64,000 nt of DNA from Bradyrhizobium genosp. L (GTDB lineage Bacteria > Pseudomonadota > Alphaproteobacteria > Rhizobiales > Xanthobacteraceae), in contig NZ_CP061378.1 of NCBI RefSeq assembly GCF_015624485.1, forward strand, positions 4,898,001-4,962,000, given 5' to 3'. The translations under genes and the position numbers were made by a program. Shown piece by piece: positions 39,419 to 48,481 of the stretch. The notes under the pieces are model-generated. The model was given only the letters and a program-made list of their open reading frames with translations, was not told where the DNA came from and ran no database searches. Positions within the stretch are counted from its first letter, which is position 1, and the number at the start of each line of letters is the position of its first letter.

Positions 39419-40699
39419 TCAATTCTCCATGGATTCATAGACGAGCTGCTTCAGCGTGCGCTGGATGCGCTGGCGTTCGGTCGGCGTCTGCTCGAGCAGG
39501 ACGAAGAACATGTCCTGCTTGCGGTCGATCACGAAATAGCAGCCGCTGGCGCCATCCCACTTGAGTTCTCCGAGGTCGCCGGGCGGCGGCGGTTTGGCAT
39601 TGCCGGGATCGGTGCGCACCGCGAGCCCGAGGCCGAAGCCGAAGCCGTCGCCGGGGAAATAGAAATAGTCGCGCTGCACGCCGGAGCTGGGGCCGACGTG
39701 ATCGGTCGTCATTTCCTTGAAGGTCTCCGGTTTCAAAATGGTCTTGCCGTCGAACGTGCCGCCATTGAGCAGCATCTGCGCGAAGCGTGAATAATCGGCC
39801 ATGGTCGAGACCATGCCGCCGGAGGCAGATTCCCATTTCTTGACCTTGGTCGGATCGTTGATCCGGCCGACCCTGAAATCGCTGTCGTTCGGCAGCGGCT
39901 CGGCCATCAGCTTCTGCTTCTCGGGGTCGGTGACGAAGAAGCCGGTGTCCTTCATGCCGAGCGGACCGAGCAGCCTTTCGCGCTCGATCTGCGAAAGCTT
40001 CTCGCCGGTCGCGACTTCCATCACGCGGGCCAGGATGTCGGTGGAATGGCCGTATTGCCAGAGCCCGCCAGGCTGGTTGTGCAGCGGCAGCTTGGCGATC
40101 CGCTCGGCGAACTCGGCGAGGTCGAAATCGCCGGCATAGATGTTGGCCTCGCGATAGGCCTTGCGGACCAGGCTGTCGCCATAGAAGCCGTAAGTGATGC
40201 CCGACGTGTGCGTCATCAGATCGAGGATCGTCATCGGCCGGTTCGGCGGCACCAACTCGAGCGTCTTGGTGCCGTCGTCGGCCTTCTTCTCGACGCCGAC
40301 CTTCACATTGGCAAAGGACGGGATGTACTTCGCAACGGGATCGTCGAGTTTGTACTTGCCTTCCTGCAGCAGCTGCATCGAGACCACGGCAGTGATCGCC
40401 TTGCTCATCGAGAACAGCCGGAAGATGGTCTGGTCCGTAATCGGCGCCTTGCTGACCACGTCCTGCACGCCGAAGGATTCGTGGTAGACCGGCTTGCCGT
40501 GCTGCTGGATGAGGACGATCGCGCCGGGGATCTTGCCGGTGGCGACCTCGTTCTTGAAGAACTCGCCGATCTTGGCGAGCTTGTCCTGGTTGAAATGCGC
40601 GCCCGCCGGGATCTCGTAGGTACCCTCGGCACGCGCCAGTGGCGCCGCCAACAGCGCCACGCCGGCGGCGGCCACACGCAACAATCGCAATGAACTCAT
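39419..40699 (-). CDS. Serine hydrolase, class C beta-lactamase family (copy 1)
   Basis: The 426-residue exported protein has a signal peptide (LLRVAAAGVALLAAPLARA) and the same layout as the next gene: SxxK in RLFSMSKAITAV, YGHS in LWQYGHSTDILARV, and GFGFGLGLAVRTD near the C-terminus. The two share long stretches such as ATGKIPGAI, QQHGKPVY and YARFSQMLLNGGT-like sequence, so they arose by tandem duplication. Both are transcribed together. Confidence 0.9.
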   Translation of the reverse strand: MSSLRLLRVAAAGVALLAAPLARAEGTYEIPAGAHFNQDKLAKIGEFFKNEVATGKIPGAIVLIQQHGKPVYHESFGVQDVVSKAPITDQTIFRLFSMSKAITAVVSMQLLQEGKYKLDDPVAKYIPSFANVKVGVEKKADDGTKTLELVPPNRPMTILDLMTHTSGITYGFYGDSLVRKAYREANIYAGDFDLAEFAERIAKLPLHNQPGGLWQYGHSTDILARVMEVATGEKLSQIERERLLGPLGMKDTGFFVTDPEKQKLMAEPLPNDSDFRVGRINDPTKVKKWESASGGMVSTMADYSRFAQMLLNGGTFDGKTILKPETFKEMTTDHVGPSSGVQRDYFYFPGDGFGFGLGLAVRTDPGNAKPPPPGDLGELKWDGASGCYFVIDRKQDMFFVLLEQTPTERQRIQRTLKQLVYESMEN

Positions 40700-40744
40700 T
40701 CAATCTCTCCCCGGATATCACGGGGAAGTGTAGCGGCCGTGGCA

Positions 40745-41290
40745 TCAGGCACAAGGGCTGCCAAAGTGGGCCAAGGCGGCCTCATGCAACTGGGCGCTTG
40801 CGGGTGAGAAGCAGCAGAAGATGACACGGGTCACACCAGACGCCGCGCCCAAGGCATCGACCACTGTCTCGATGGCGATGCCGGCAGCGCGGTCCGGTGG
40901 AAAGTGATAGACGCCGGTCGAAATGGCCGGAAAGGCGACCGAGCGAAGACTATTGGACTGGCACAACTCGACGGCGCGGCGATAGCAGGACGCGAGCAGC
41001 GCATCCTCGTTCTGGGTGCCGCCGTGCCAGATCGGACCGACGGCATGGATCACGTGTTTTGCAGGAAGCTGGTATCCGCCGGTGATCTTGGCGTCGCCGG
41101 TCTTGCAGCCATGGAGCGTACGGCACTCGGCGAGCAGCTCGGGACCTGCGGCGCGATGGATCGCGCCGTCGACGCCGCCACCGCCCAGCAGGCACGAATT
41201 GGCCGCGTTGACGATCGCATCAACGCGCAGCGTGGTGATGTCGGCGACGATGACTTCGAGCCGCGCCTTGCCGAGCTGGCGTGCGGCCAC
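40745..41290 (-). CDS. Macrodomain protein, O-acetyl-ADP-ribose deacetylase-like
   Basis: The 181-residue protein is a compact macrodomain of the YmdB/MacroD type, which hydrolyses O-acetyl-ADP-ribose or removes ADP-ribose from proteins. Motifs are [36 protein letters not shown] and [15 protein letters not shown] 41290 starts just where homology begins, 17 bases after grxD ends. It is probably co-transcribed with grxD. Confidence 0.92.
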   Translation of the reverse strand: MAARQLGKARLEVIVADITTLRVDAIVNAANSCLLGGGGVDGAIHRAAGPELLAECRTLHGCKTGDAKITGGYQLPAKHVIHAVGPIWHGGTQNEDALLASCYRRAVELCQSNSLRSVAFPAISTGVYHFPPDRAAGIAIETVVDALGAASGVTRVIFCCFSPASAQLHEAALAHFGSPCA

Positions 41291-41306
41291 GATCGAGCCG
41301 CCAGGA

Positions 41307-41639
41307 TCAGGCGGCAACGTCGACCGGGATGCCCTTGTCGGCGAACAGCTGCTGCAATTCACCGGCCTGGAACATCTCGCGGATGATGTCGCAGCCGCCG
41401 ACGAACTCGCCCTTCACATAGAGCTGCGGAATCGTCGGCCAGTTCGAATAGACCTTGATGCCGTTGCGCAGTTCGGCGGACTCGAGAACGTTGAGGCCCT
41501 TGTAGCCGACACCGATGTGATCGAGGATCTGCACGACCTGGCCGGAAAACCCGCACTGCGGGAATTGCGGCGTGCCCTTCATGAACAGCACGACGTCGTT
41601 CGACTTCACTTCGGTGTCGATGAATTGCTCGATGCTCAT
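41307..41639 (-). CDS. grxD: Monothiol glutaredoxin, Grx4 family
   Basis: The 110-residue protein has the CGFS active site (Cys29) of monothiol glutaredoxins that assemble and carry [2Fe-2S] clusters with glutathione and BolA. Other family elements are [40 protein letters not shown] and [12 protein letters not shown] 41639 has AAGGAAG upstream. In related genomes grxD commonly follows purL and bolA; here bolA is 4 kb away on the same strand. Confidence 0.96.
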   Translation of the reverse strand: MSIEQFIDTEVKSNDVVLFMKGTPQFPQCGFSGQVVQILDHIGVGYKGLNVLESAELRNGIKVYSNWPTIPQLYVKGEFVGGCDIIREMFQAGELQQLFADKGIPVDVAA

Positions 41640-41946
41640 TTTCGCTTCCTTGTTCGGGCGGCGCTCTCGGGCCTTGCTCAATCCTTGGCAGGCCGGCCCA
41701 CCCTTCTAACCCGTGACTGTCCATATATGTAACTCAAACCATTGTGCATCCAAAGCAAAATGGCGGAAATCTGGCATGCGGCGGAAGCCGGGCGGCCTCT
41801 CCTTGAAAGGATGACCATCATCCCAAGCCCGTAATATCACGGCGGAGGAGGTCTTTTTTCCTGTAACGCAACCCCTATCTAGGACGAACTGTCCGTCTGG
41901 AACCAGTCTGCCGAAGCAACGTTCTCCCCTCGAACCGGAGACCATC
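41640..41946. other. Divergent intergenic region between grxD and egtB
   Basis: These 307 bases separate grxD (minus) and egtB (plus). I see short A+T-rich patches and a TTTTTT run at about 41857, but no convincing RNA, repeat or small gene. Promoters for both directions presumably lie here. Confidence 0.45.
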
Positions 41947-43197
41947 GTGACGAAACCAGCCTCTGCCGCGGCGATTTCCACCGCCTCCCCGTCGCAGTCG
42001 TCCGAATCCGGGTCGCTGGCCCAGCGGCTGGTGGAAGCCTATCGCGCCGTCCGCGACGAGACCGAGCGCCGTGCGGCGCCGCTGTCCGCCGAGGACCAGC
42101 TGATCCAGTCGATGCCGGATGCGAGCCCGGCCAAGTGGCACCGCGCCCATACCACCTGGTTCTTCGAGCAGTTTCTGCTCGGCCAGCATGTCCCCGGCTA
42201 CACGCCATTCCATCCCGACTACGCCTATCTGTTCAATTCCTATTACGTCAGCGCCGGCCCCCGGCATGCGCGCGCCCAACGCGGCCATCTGAGCCGCCCG
42301 ACCGCTGACGAGGTCACGACCTATCGCCGCCACGTCGACGCCGAGGTCGTGAAATTCTTCCATATCGCAGGCGAGGACACGCTCACGGCGCTGGCGCCGC
42401 TGGTCGAGGTCGGCCTCAATCACGAGCAGCAGCATCAGGAGCTGATGTTCACCGACATCCTGCATGCATTCGCGCAGAACCCGATTCCGCCGGCCTACGA
42501 TCCGGCCTGGCGCTTCCCGGCGGCAAGCCGCAGCGCGCAGCAATGGGTGACGCTGAACGAAGGCATCCACACCGTCGGCCACGCCGACGACAGCTTCCAT
42601 TTCGACAATGAGAAGCCCGCGCATCGCGCTTTGGTCGGCCCGGTCAAGCTGGCGAAAAACCTCGTCACCAACGCCGAATGGCTCGCCTTCATCAAGGACG
42701 GCGGCTACGCCACGGCCACGCTTTGGCTGATGGACGGCTTCGCCGCCGTGAGCAACGAAGGCTGGCAGGCGCCCGGCCACTGGCGCGAGGTCGACGGCGA
42801 ATGGAAGATCATGACGCTGGGCGGCCTGCAGCCGATCGATCCGGACGCCCCGGTCTGCCACGTCAGCTACTATGAGGCTGATGCGTTCGCGCGTTGGGCC
42901 GGCAAACATCTGCCGACCGAGATGGAATGGGAGGTCGCGGCGCGCGCCGGCATGCTCGACGACGCCTATGGCATCGTCTGGCAGTGGACCCGGAGCGCCT
43001 ATTCCCCCTATCCGGGCTATCGCGCGATCGAAGGCGCGCTCGGCGAATACAACGGAAAATTCATGGTGAATCAGCTGGTGCTGCGCGGCTCGTCGCTGGC
43101 GACGCCGCAAGGTCACAGCCGCGTCACCTATCGCAACTTCTTCTATCCGCACCATCGCTGGCAATTCACGGGGTTACGCCTCGCCGACTACGCCTGA
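41947..43197 (+). CDS. egtB: Ergothioneine biosynthesis sulfoxide synthase EgtB
   Basis: The 416-residue non-heme iron enzyme forms the C-S bond between hercynine and a thiol donor (gamma-glutamylcysteine or cysteine). The N-terminal DinB-like domain supplies iron ligands in WHRAHTTWFFEQF and the HEQQHQE motif (H-x3-H-x-E). The C-terminal formylglycine-generating-enzyme-like domain has VCHVSYYEADAFARWAGKHL, LPTEMEWEVAA and WQWTRSAYSPYPGY. GTG 41947 is the start. It is followed by egtD after 53 bases. EgtA, EgtC and EgtE are not present in the window. Confidence 0.95.
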   Translation: MTKPASAAAISTASPSQSSESGSLAQRLVEAYRAVRDETERRAAPLSAEDQLIQSMPDASPAKWHRAHTTWFFEQFLLGQHVPGYTPFHPDYAYLFNSYYVSAGPRHARAQRGHLSRPTADEVTTYRRHVDAEVVKFFHIAGEDTLTALAPLVEVGLNHEQQHQELMFTDILHAFAQNPIPPAYDPAWRFPAASRSAQQWVTLNEGIHTVGHADDSFHFDNEKPAHRALVGPVKLAKNLVTNAEWLAFIKDGGYATATLWLMDGFAAVSNEGWQAPGHWREVDGEWKIMTLGGLQPIDPDAPVCHVSYYEADAFARWAGKHLPTEMEWEVAARAGMLDDAYGIVWQWTRSAYSPYPGYRAIEGALGEYNGKFMVNQLVLRGSSLATPQGHSRVTYRNFFYPHHRWQFTGLRLADYA

Positions 43198-43250
43198 TTG
43201 ATCACTGTCGACATCAATAGCGCGCCGGTAAGCGCGTTCAGGAGAGTATC

Positions 43251-44219
43251 ATGAATGTGCATGCGGCCGCTTTGGCCAAAGCGTATCCGTTCAACGAGGC
43301 GACCGCGGCGTTCGCCGGCGACGTGATCGGCGACCTCGCCCGCCATCCGAAACGGCTGTCGCCAAAGTATTTCTACGACGCCACCGGGTCGGAGCTGTTC
43401 GAGCAGATCACGGTGCTGCCGGAATATTATCCGACCCGTACCGAGCTCGGCATCCTGCGCGACCGCGGCGACGAGATCGCTGCGATCATCCCCAATGGCG
43501 CGGCGCTGGTCGAGTTCGGCGCCGGCGCCACCACCAAGGTGCGGCTCTTGCTCGAGCACTGCGAGTTCGACGCCTATGTCCCGGTCGATATCTCCGGCGA
43601 CTTCCTCAAAGCCCAGGCCGAGGGCCTGCGGCGTGATTTCCCGGATCTCGGCATCTATCCGGTCGCGGCCGACTTCACCGCGCCGTTCGCGCTGCCCGAG
43701 GCTGTTACCGGCATGCCGAAGGTCGGCTTCTTCCCCGGCTCGACGCTCGGCAATTTCGAACCCACCGAGGCCGCCGCCTTCCTGCGCAGCGCCCACAGGA
43801 TTCTGGGCCGCGGCGCCCAGATGATCATCGGCGTCGACCTCGAGAAGGACGAGCGCCTGCTGTACGACGCCTATAACGACGCAGCCGGCGTCACCGCGCG
43901 CTTCAACCTCAATGTGCTTCATCGCATCAACCGCGAACTCGGCGGCAATTTCGACCTGTCGGGCTTCACACACCGCTCGATCTACAACCGCGACCGCCAT
44001 CGCATCGAGATGCACCTGATCAGCCGCAAGGCGCAGACCGTGCGCATCCTCGGCAACACCTTCTCGTTCCGCCCCGGCGAAAGCATTCACACCGAGAACA
44101 GCTACAAATACTCGCTCGAGCGCTTCACCGCACTCGCCCGCAGCGCCGGCTGGACGGTGCGGGAAAGCTGGACCGACGCCGACGGAATGTTCTCGGTGCA
44201 CGCGCTGGTGGCGGAATAG
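43251..44219 (+). CDS. egtD: L-histidine N(alpha)-methyltransferase EgtD
   Basis: The 322-residue SAM-dependent enzyme trimethylates histidine to hercynine, the first step of ergothioneine synthesis. It has LSPKYFYDATGSELFEQITV, PEYYPTRTELGIL, the SAM motif LVEFGAGATTKVRLLLE, FFPGSTLGNFEP and IHTENSYKYSLERF. It directly follows egtB, so both steps are encoded in one unit. A DUF4345 gene follows after 29 bases and may be co-transcribed. Confidence 0.96.
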   Translation: MNVHAAALAKAYPFNEATAAFAGDVIGDLARHPKRLSPKYFYDATGSELFEQITVLPEYYPTRTELGILRDRGDEIAAIIPNGAALVEFGAGATTKVRLLLEHCEFDAYVPVDISGDFLKAQAEGLRRDFPDLGIYPVAADFTAPFALPEAVTGMPKVGFFPGSTLGNFEPTEAAAFLRSAHRILGRGAQMIIGVDLEKDERLLYDAYNDAAGVTARFNLNVLHRINRELGGNFDLSGFTHRSIYNRDRHRIEMHLISRKAQTVRILGNTFSFRPGESIHTENSYKYSLERFTALARSAGWTVRESWTDADGMFSVHALVAE

Positions 44220-44248
44220 TCCAGGCCGACCGAAACGGAGCAACCAAC

Positions 44249-44641
44249 ATGGGCAGGCGGCCGCTGCAAATCGCGTCCGCCCTGCTCGCGCTGGTGCCGA
44301 TCGTGACCGGCCTGATCACCATGCTCGGGATCAGCGATCCCCTCTACGCATCGTCAGGCGTACCGGCATTGCCGGTGCTCGACAGCAATCTCCGGTTCTT
44401 CGGCGGGGTGTGGCTCGGCCTCGGCCTTGCGCTGCTCTGGCTGGTGCCGCGCATCGAAAGCGAGACCGTGCTGTTCCGCGTGATCTGGGGTGGCATCTTT
44501 GTCGGCGGCTTCGGCAGGCTGCTGTCGATCCTGGTGGTCGGCGCGCCGCCAATTCCGTTCATCGGCTTCACGGCGCTCGAATTGATCGGCGCGCCGCTGT
44601 TCGTCTGGTGGCAGCATCGGGTAGCGACCAGCCGACCGTGA
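44249..44641 (+). CDS. DUF4345 domain-containing membrane protein
   Basis: The 130-residue protein has four predicted transmembrane helices (ALLALVPIVTGLITMLG, FFGGVWLGLGLALLWLV, VIWGGIFVGGFGRLLSILVV and FTALELIGAPLFVWW). The NLRFFGGVWLGLG segment is typical of DUF4345. Function is unknown. It lies 29 bases after egtD on the same strand and ends four bases before the convergent ltrA-like gene. Confidence 0.85.
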   Translation: MGRRPLQIASALLALVPIVTGLITMLGISDPLYASSGVPALPVLDSNLRFFGGVWLGLGLALLWLVPRIESETVLFRVIWGGIFVGGFGRLLSILVVGAPPIPFIGFTALELIGAPLFVWWQHRVATSRP

Positions 44642-44645
44642 TGCG

Positions 44646-45827
44646 CTACGCCTCCGCCGCCGTTCCCCGCAGCGAGATCGATTCCCAGGCCGCGACCACG
44701 ATCATGATCGCGGTGGTGACGATCGAGAGCAACAGCGGCGACATCTCGCTTGCAAAATAGGCCGTGATCGCGAGTGCGATGATGCCGACGCCGTGCGACA
44801 GCTGAAGGAAATTGCGCACCACGTGCTTGAACAGGATGGTGCCGACCAGGAACAGCAAGGGACCGCCGACCGAGCTCACGATGGTCTTGAGATCGGAATG
44901 CCCACCCGGGTGCTTCAGCACCAGCTCGTCGGCCACCGCGGTCAGGATGATGCCGCCGACGATCGGCATGTGCAGATAGGTGTAGGCGATCCGCGCCACC
45001 CGGCCGGATTGCTCGGATTTGGAGATCATCTCCGAGCCGGCCTCGGCGCCCTTGTGGAAATAGATCCACCACATCGCGATGCTGCCGGCCAGCGCCGAGA
45101 CGAAGGCGGTGACATTCTCCGGGGTCCAGCTCAGCTCGGCAAAGGTCGCGCCGTCGACGACGATGGCCTCGCCGAGTGCGATGATGATGAATCCCGAGCA
45201 GCGCTCGGCCATGTGGCCGCCCTCGACGGCCCAGGCCTCCATCGAGGACGGGCCGAGCCGCGGCGTCCAGAACCGCGCCGCCGGCGCGACATATTCGATC
45301 GTCAGCGCCGCGATCCAGAGCGCGAGCCGCGTCTCGTGGTCGGCGAGGCCGCCGAGAATCCAGAGCACCGCCGAGCAGGACAGCCAGGTCAGGATCCGGA
45401 TCGCGTTGTGACGCACCGCGGTCCGCTGCCGCGGCGTCACCAGCAGCCAGAACAGGGTGCGGCCGACCTGCATCGCCGCGTAAGCCACGGCAAACCACAG
45501 CCCGCGCCCCTCGAATGCCGTCGGGATCGAGGTCGACAGCACGAGCCCGCCCAGCATCAACACGAACAGCAGAATGCGGACCGGCGTCAGCTCGGGATCA
45601 AGCCAGTTGGTGACCCAGGTGGTGTAGACCCACACCCACCAGACCGCGAGAAACAGCAGCGTGACCTCGAGCGCGCCAAGCGGGGTGAAATGGTGCAGCA
45701 GCGTGTGCGACAGCTGCGTGACGGCAAAGACGAAGACGAGGTCGAACAGCAGCTCGGCATTGGTGACGCGGCTGTGCTTGTCCGGCTCGATGACGCGAAA
45801 CATCGCACCGCGCGGATTGTCCGCCAT
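44646..45827 (-). CDS. Low temperature requirement protein A (LtrA) family
   Basis: The 393-residue protein has about ten transmembrane helices and the LtrA family pattern: VTNAELLFDLVFVFAVTQLS, an LAVWWVWVYTTWVTNWLDPE segment, GGHMAERCSGFIIIALGEAI and AYTYLHMPIVGGIILTAVAD. The molecular function of the family is not established; the name comes from a Listeria mutant. It precedes bolA on the same strand in reverse order, 23 bases downstream of it. Confidence 0.9.
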   Translation of the reverse strand: MADNPRGAMFRVIEPDKHSRVTNAELLFDLVFVFAVTQLSHTLLHHFTPLGALEVTLLFLAVWWVWVYTTWVTNWLDPELTPVRILLFVLMLGGLVLSTSIPTAFEGRGLWFAVAYAAMQVGRTLFWLLVTPRQRTAVRHNAIRILTWLSCSAVLWILGGLADHETRLALWIAALTIEYVAPAARFWTPRLGPSSMEAWAVEGGHMAERCSGFIIIALGEAIVVDGATFAELSWTPENVTAFVSALAGSIAMWWIYFHKGAEAGSEMISKSEQSGRVARIAYTYLHMPIVGGIILTAVADELVLKHPGGHSDLKTIVSSVGGPLLFLVGTILFKHVVRNFLQLSHGVGIIALAITAYFASEMSPLLLSIVTTAIMIVVAAWESISLRGTAAEA

Positions 45828-45850
45828 CGCTACCGCCCCGCCGCCGGGGC

Positions 45851-46087
45851 CTAGCCTTCGGGCACCCCGGTCTGCAGCGCCAGCGCGTGCAGCACGCCGC
45901 CCATCTGGCCCTTCAGCGACTGGTAGACGATCTGGTGCTGCTGGACGCGGGACTTGCCGCGGAAGGATTCCGACACGACAGTGGCCGCATAGTGGTCGCC
46001 ATCGCCGGCCAGATCTCGGATCGTCACCTCGGCGTCCGGGATCGCGGCCTTGATCATCGATTCGATATCACGGGCGTCCATCGGCAT
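45851..46087 (-). CDS. bolA: BolA family protein
   Basis: The 78-residue protein has the BolA fold and its signature: IESMIKAAIPDAEVTIRDLA, then GDGDHYAATVVSESFRGKSRVQQHQIVY. BolA pairs with monothiol glutaredoxin to hold or transfer [2Fe-2S] clusters. ATG 46087 has GGAGG nine bases upstream; ATG 46081 and TTG 46096 are alternatives. It lies between purL and grxD on the same strand but is separated from both. Confidence 0.93.
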   Translation of the reverse strand: MPMDARDIESMIKAAIPDAEVTIRDLAGDGDHYAATVVSESFRGKSRVQQHQIVYQSLKGQMGGVLHALALQTGVPEG

Positions 46088-46117
46088 CCCAGTCAACCTC
46101 CATCAAGGCATTCTCAT

Positions 46118-46196
46118 CCAGGCCGGCTCGCCGCCGGCCATTTGAATCGAGGCCGGCTCGCGCCGTGCGAATCAGGGCCGCTCGCGCCGCCGTGAT
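46118..46196. repeat. Degenerate tandem repeat, three units of 24-30 bases
   Basis: Three related units, each with a (c/g)aggccggctcg-like core, run head to tail at 46118-46147, 46148-46172 and 46173-46196. They contain aggccggctcg, aggccggctcg and agggccgctcg, each followed by a CGCCG-type segment and GAAT or GAT. They lie just upstream of bolA, in its leader or promoter region. Confidence 0.55.
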
Positions 46197-46325
46197 CGCC
46201 AAACCTAGCGCCAGTGCTCTTCTAGGTCATCCCGGTCGACACTATATGCCCATTCCCAGCGATTTAAACCTGCATCAATCGGTCACAAGCCATCACGCCG
46301 AAATGACCAGAAAAGGCTCGGAATT

Positions 46326-46685
46326 ATGAAGCTCCCCGGCCCCGACCATCCGATCACGATCACCCTTAACCCGAAACGCATCCGCGTCACCGCCGACGGC
46401 GTCGTCATCGCCGAGACGACCCACGCGCTGACCCTGAAGGAGGCGAGCTATCCGGCCGTGCAATACGTCCCGCGCCAGGATGCCAACATGGAGCTGATGT
46501 CCCGCACCGAGCGGACCACGCACTGCCCCTACAAGGGCGATGCCAGCTATTTCAGCATCAAGGCCAACGGCAAGACGCTCGACAATGCGATCTGGACCTA
46601 TGAGGAGCCCTTCCCGGCGATGACCGAAATCGCAGGTCACCTGGCGTTCTATCCGGACAAGGTGAAGATCGAGGAAGTGGCCTAG
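46326..46685 (+). CDS. DUF427 domain-containing protein
   Basis: The 119-residue protein matches DUF427: ITITLNPKRIRVTADGVVIA at the start, SYPAVQYVPRQDANMELM, RTERTTHCPYKGDASYFSIK, and the C-terminal GHLAFYPDKVKI. The family has a compact beta fold of unknown function. No signal peptide or membrane segment is present. It is monocistronic. Confidence 0.9.
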   Translation: MKLPGPDHPITITLNPKRIRVTADGVVIAETTHALTLKEASYPAVQYVPRQDANMELMSRTERTTHCPYKGDASYFSIKANGKTLDNAIWTYEEPFPAMTEIAGHLAFYPDKVKIEEVA

Positions 46686-46731
46686 GCGATCTCACCAACC
46701 TTCCAAGTCGCCCCGTTCTCGAGCCGCAACA

Positions 46732-46762
46732 TGTCAATGCCCGGATCAGCCCGGGCATGACA
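46732..46762. repeat. Degenerate hairpin fragment of a GCCCGGGC palindromic repeat
   Basis: tgtcaatgcccgg (46732-46744) and ccgggcatgaca (46751-46762) form an imperfect hairpin with one bulge. The sequence resembles a shortened copy of the palindrome at 62569-62652. It sits between the convergent DUF427 and DUF1328 genes. Confidence 0.55.
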
Positions 46763-46796
46763 ATGGCGGTGTTCGGCGAAATCCGGCTTGGCCTCG

Positions 46797-46970
46797 CTAC
46801 GCTCTGAATATCGTGAGCCCGAGGATCAGCAGGACCAGGAAGATCACCACGAAGACGTAGAACAGGAAGCGCGCGATGTCGGCGGATGCGGCTGAAATGC
46901 CGGTGAAGCCGAGCAGGCCCGCGATGATCGAGACCACGAGGAAGATCAGCGCCCATTTCAGAATCGTCAT
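46797..46970 (-). CDS. DUF1328 small membrane protein
   Basis: The 57-residue protein is two transmembrane helices ([20 protein letters not shown] and [20 protein letters not shown]) joined by [11 protein letters not shown], the typical DUF1328/YtjA layout. ATG 46970 has AGGAG upstream. A perfect EcfG-type promoter lies upstream, so it is likely induced by general stress. Mechanism unknown. Confidence 0.9.
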   Translation of the reverse strand: MTILKWALIFLVVSIIAGLLGFTGISAASADIARFLFYVFVVIFLVLLILGLTIFRA

Positions 46971-47013
46971 TGCCAACTCCTCAGCACCGCGCAGCCGCGC
47001 GACCACCAGCTTC

Positions 47014-47038
47014 AACGCCCGCTACCGAACACAGTTCC
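47014..47038 (-). promoter_or_regulatory. EcfG-type promoter for the DUF1328 gene
   Basis: On the minus strand GGAAC (47038-47034), 16 bases, and CGTT (47017-47014) match the general-stress sigma factor consensus exactly. It lies 44 bases upstream of the DUF1328 start codon. Confidence 0.72.
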
Positions 47039-47158
47039 AAAAACGAAACAGAAGCGCAGATGACGACCGACCTCGACGCCGAAGAATCGAGGCAATTGGG
47101 CCTTGCTGAATCCGGTTCCCGATTGCAACATCCCGCCACACAACGCCCCGGGGACACC

Positions 47159-48346
47159 ATGAAATCCGTCGCACACGTAGCTCCGCCGCACGTGGACATC
47201 CACGCGACGCCGAAGGCGCGTTCGCGCAACCTCGCGCTGGATCGCGCGCGCACCTTCCTGACGCTGGTCGTGCTGCTGCATCACGCGGTGATCCCCTACA
47301 CCCATTTCGGCCACACCGACCCGACCTCGTGGATCGGCTTCGACTGCGTCGTGCTCGCCACCGACAGCTTCTTCATGGCGATGTTCTTCTTCCTGTCGGG
47401 GCTGTTCGTGTGGTCCGGCCTCGGCCACAAGGCGCTGCCCGTCTTCCTGCGCGATCGGCTGATCAGGCTCGGGCTGCCGTTTGTGATCTGCGCGCTGACC
47501 GTGATCCCGATCGCCTATTACGCGCTCGCGCTGCGCGAGACGCCGGGGCTGGGCTTCTCCGAATTCTGGCGGAAGACCGTCACCGTCGGGCCGTGGCCGA
47601 GCGGCCCGGTCTGGTTCGTCTGGGTGCTGCTCGTTTTCGACGTCACCGCGAGCCTGCTCTATCGGGTGTCGCCGAAACTGCTCGATCCGATCAACCGGCT
47701 GTCGCTGAAAGGATTTGAGAGGCCCTCGAAGTTCTGGCTGCTGCTCGTCCTGGTCAGCGCCCTCGTCTATCTGCCGATGCTGCTGTTCTACGGCCAGAAC
47801 TACTGGTTCGAGTTCGGCCCGTTCTCGGTGCAGGCGAGCCGCGTGTTGCTCTATGCGTCGTATTTCTTCATCGGCGCCGGCATCGGCGCGGCAAACTTCG
47901 AGGACGGCGTGCTCAGCGCGCACGGGCGGCTGACCGAGCGGCGCTGGTTCTGGACCTTCATCACGCTGGTCCCCTACGCCGGGATGTGGATGATGATCTA
48001 CATCAAGCGCGCCGTGATCGGGAATCCCAACCCGCTGCCGTCCTGGTATCTCGCGCTCTACGGCAGCTTCTTCGTGCTGTTCAGCGCCTCGATCCTGTTC
48101 GCGATCCTGGCTTATTTCCTGCAATCCAAGGCGCCGGGCCCGACCCTGCTCGACCGCATGCAGACCGACGCCTACGGCATGTTCCTGGTGCACTATCCGA
48201 TCGTGCTGTGGCTGCAATATTGGCTGCTCGAGTTCGAGCTGCCGGCGATCGCCAAGGCCGCGATCGCCTTCTTCGCCACGGTCGCGCTGAGCTGGGCCGC
48301 CACCGCCGTGCTGCGCCTGATCCCCGGCTCCAAGCACGTGCTGTAG
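47159..48346 (+). CDS. Acyltransferase 3 family membrane protein
   Basis: The 395-residue protein has about ten transmembrane helices and acyltransferase-3 features: RNLALDRARTFLTLVVLLHH with the conserved His, FMAMFFFLSGLFVWSGLG, RDRLIRLGLPFVICAL, and a late MFLVHYPIVLWLQYWLL. Such proteins acetylate or acylate polysaccharides and other envelope molecules. ATG 47159 is chosen near the start of homology; ATG 47060 is in frame. The acceptor is unknown. Confidence 0.88.
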   Translation: MKSVAHVAPPHVDIHATPKARSRNLALDRARTFLTLVVLLHHAVIPYTHFGHTDPTSWIGFDCVVLATDSFFMAMFFFLSGLFVWSGLGHKALPVFLRDRLIRLGLPFVICALTVIPIAYYALALRETPGLGFSEFWRKTVTVGPWPSGPVWFVWVLLVFDVTASLLYRVSPKLLDPINRLSLKGFERPSKFWLLLVLVSALVYLPMLLFYGQNYWFEFGPFSVQASRVLLYASYFFIGAGIGAANFEDGVLSAHGRLTERRWFWTFITLVPYAGMWMMIYIKRAVIGNPNPLPSWYLALYGSFFVLFSASILFAILAYFLQSKAPGPTLLDRMQTDAYGMFLVHYPIVLWLQYWLLEFELPAIAKAAIAFFATVALSWAATAVLRLIPGSKHVL

Positions 48347-48481
48347 ACGGCAGCGATCTCGCCACGGGCGGCTGGCAGATCGACGGCGCAGCGGCAATCT
48401 GCGCACAAGTGCCGATTGACACATGCCTGCGGGTGATTCTCGGTTATGCTGGCCGCCCTGATTGACCCTAGGGAGCCTCAG

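Noticed and set aside
43197..43218. ATTGAT-N10-ATCAAT palindrome after egtB, considered as an FNR/FixK box
   Set aside because: FNR-type sites need TTGAT-N4-ATCAA; the 10-base spacer does not fit, and it lies at the end of a gene inside a probable operon.
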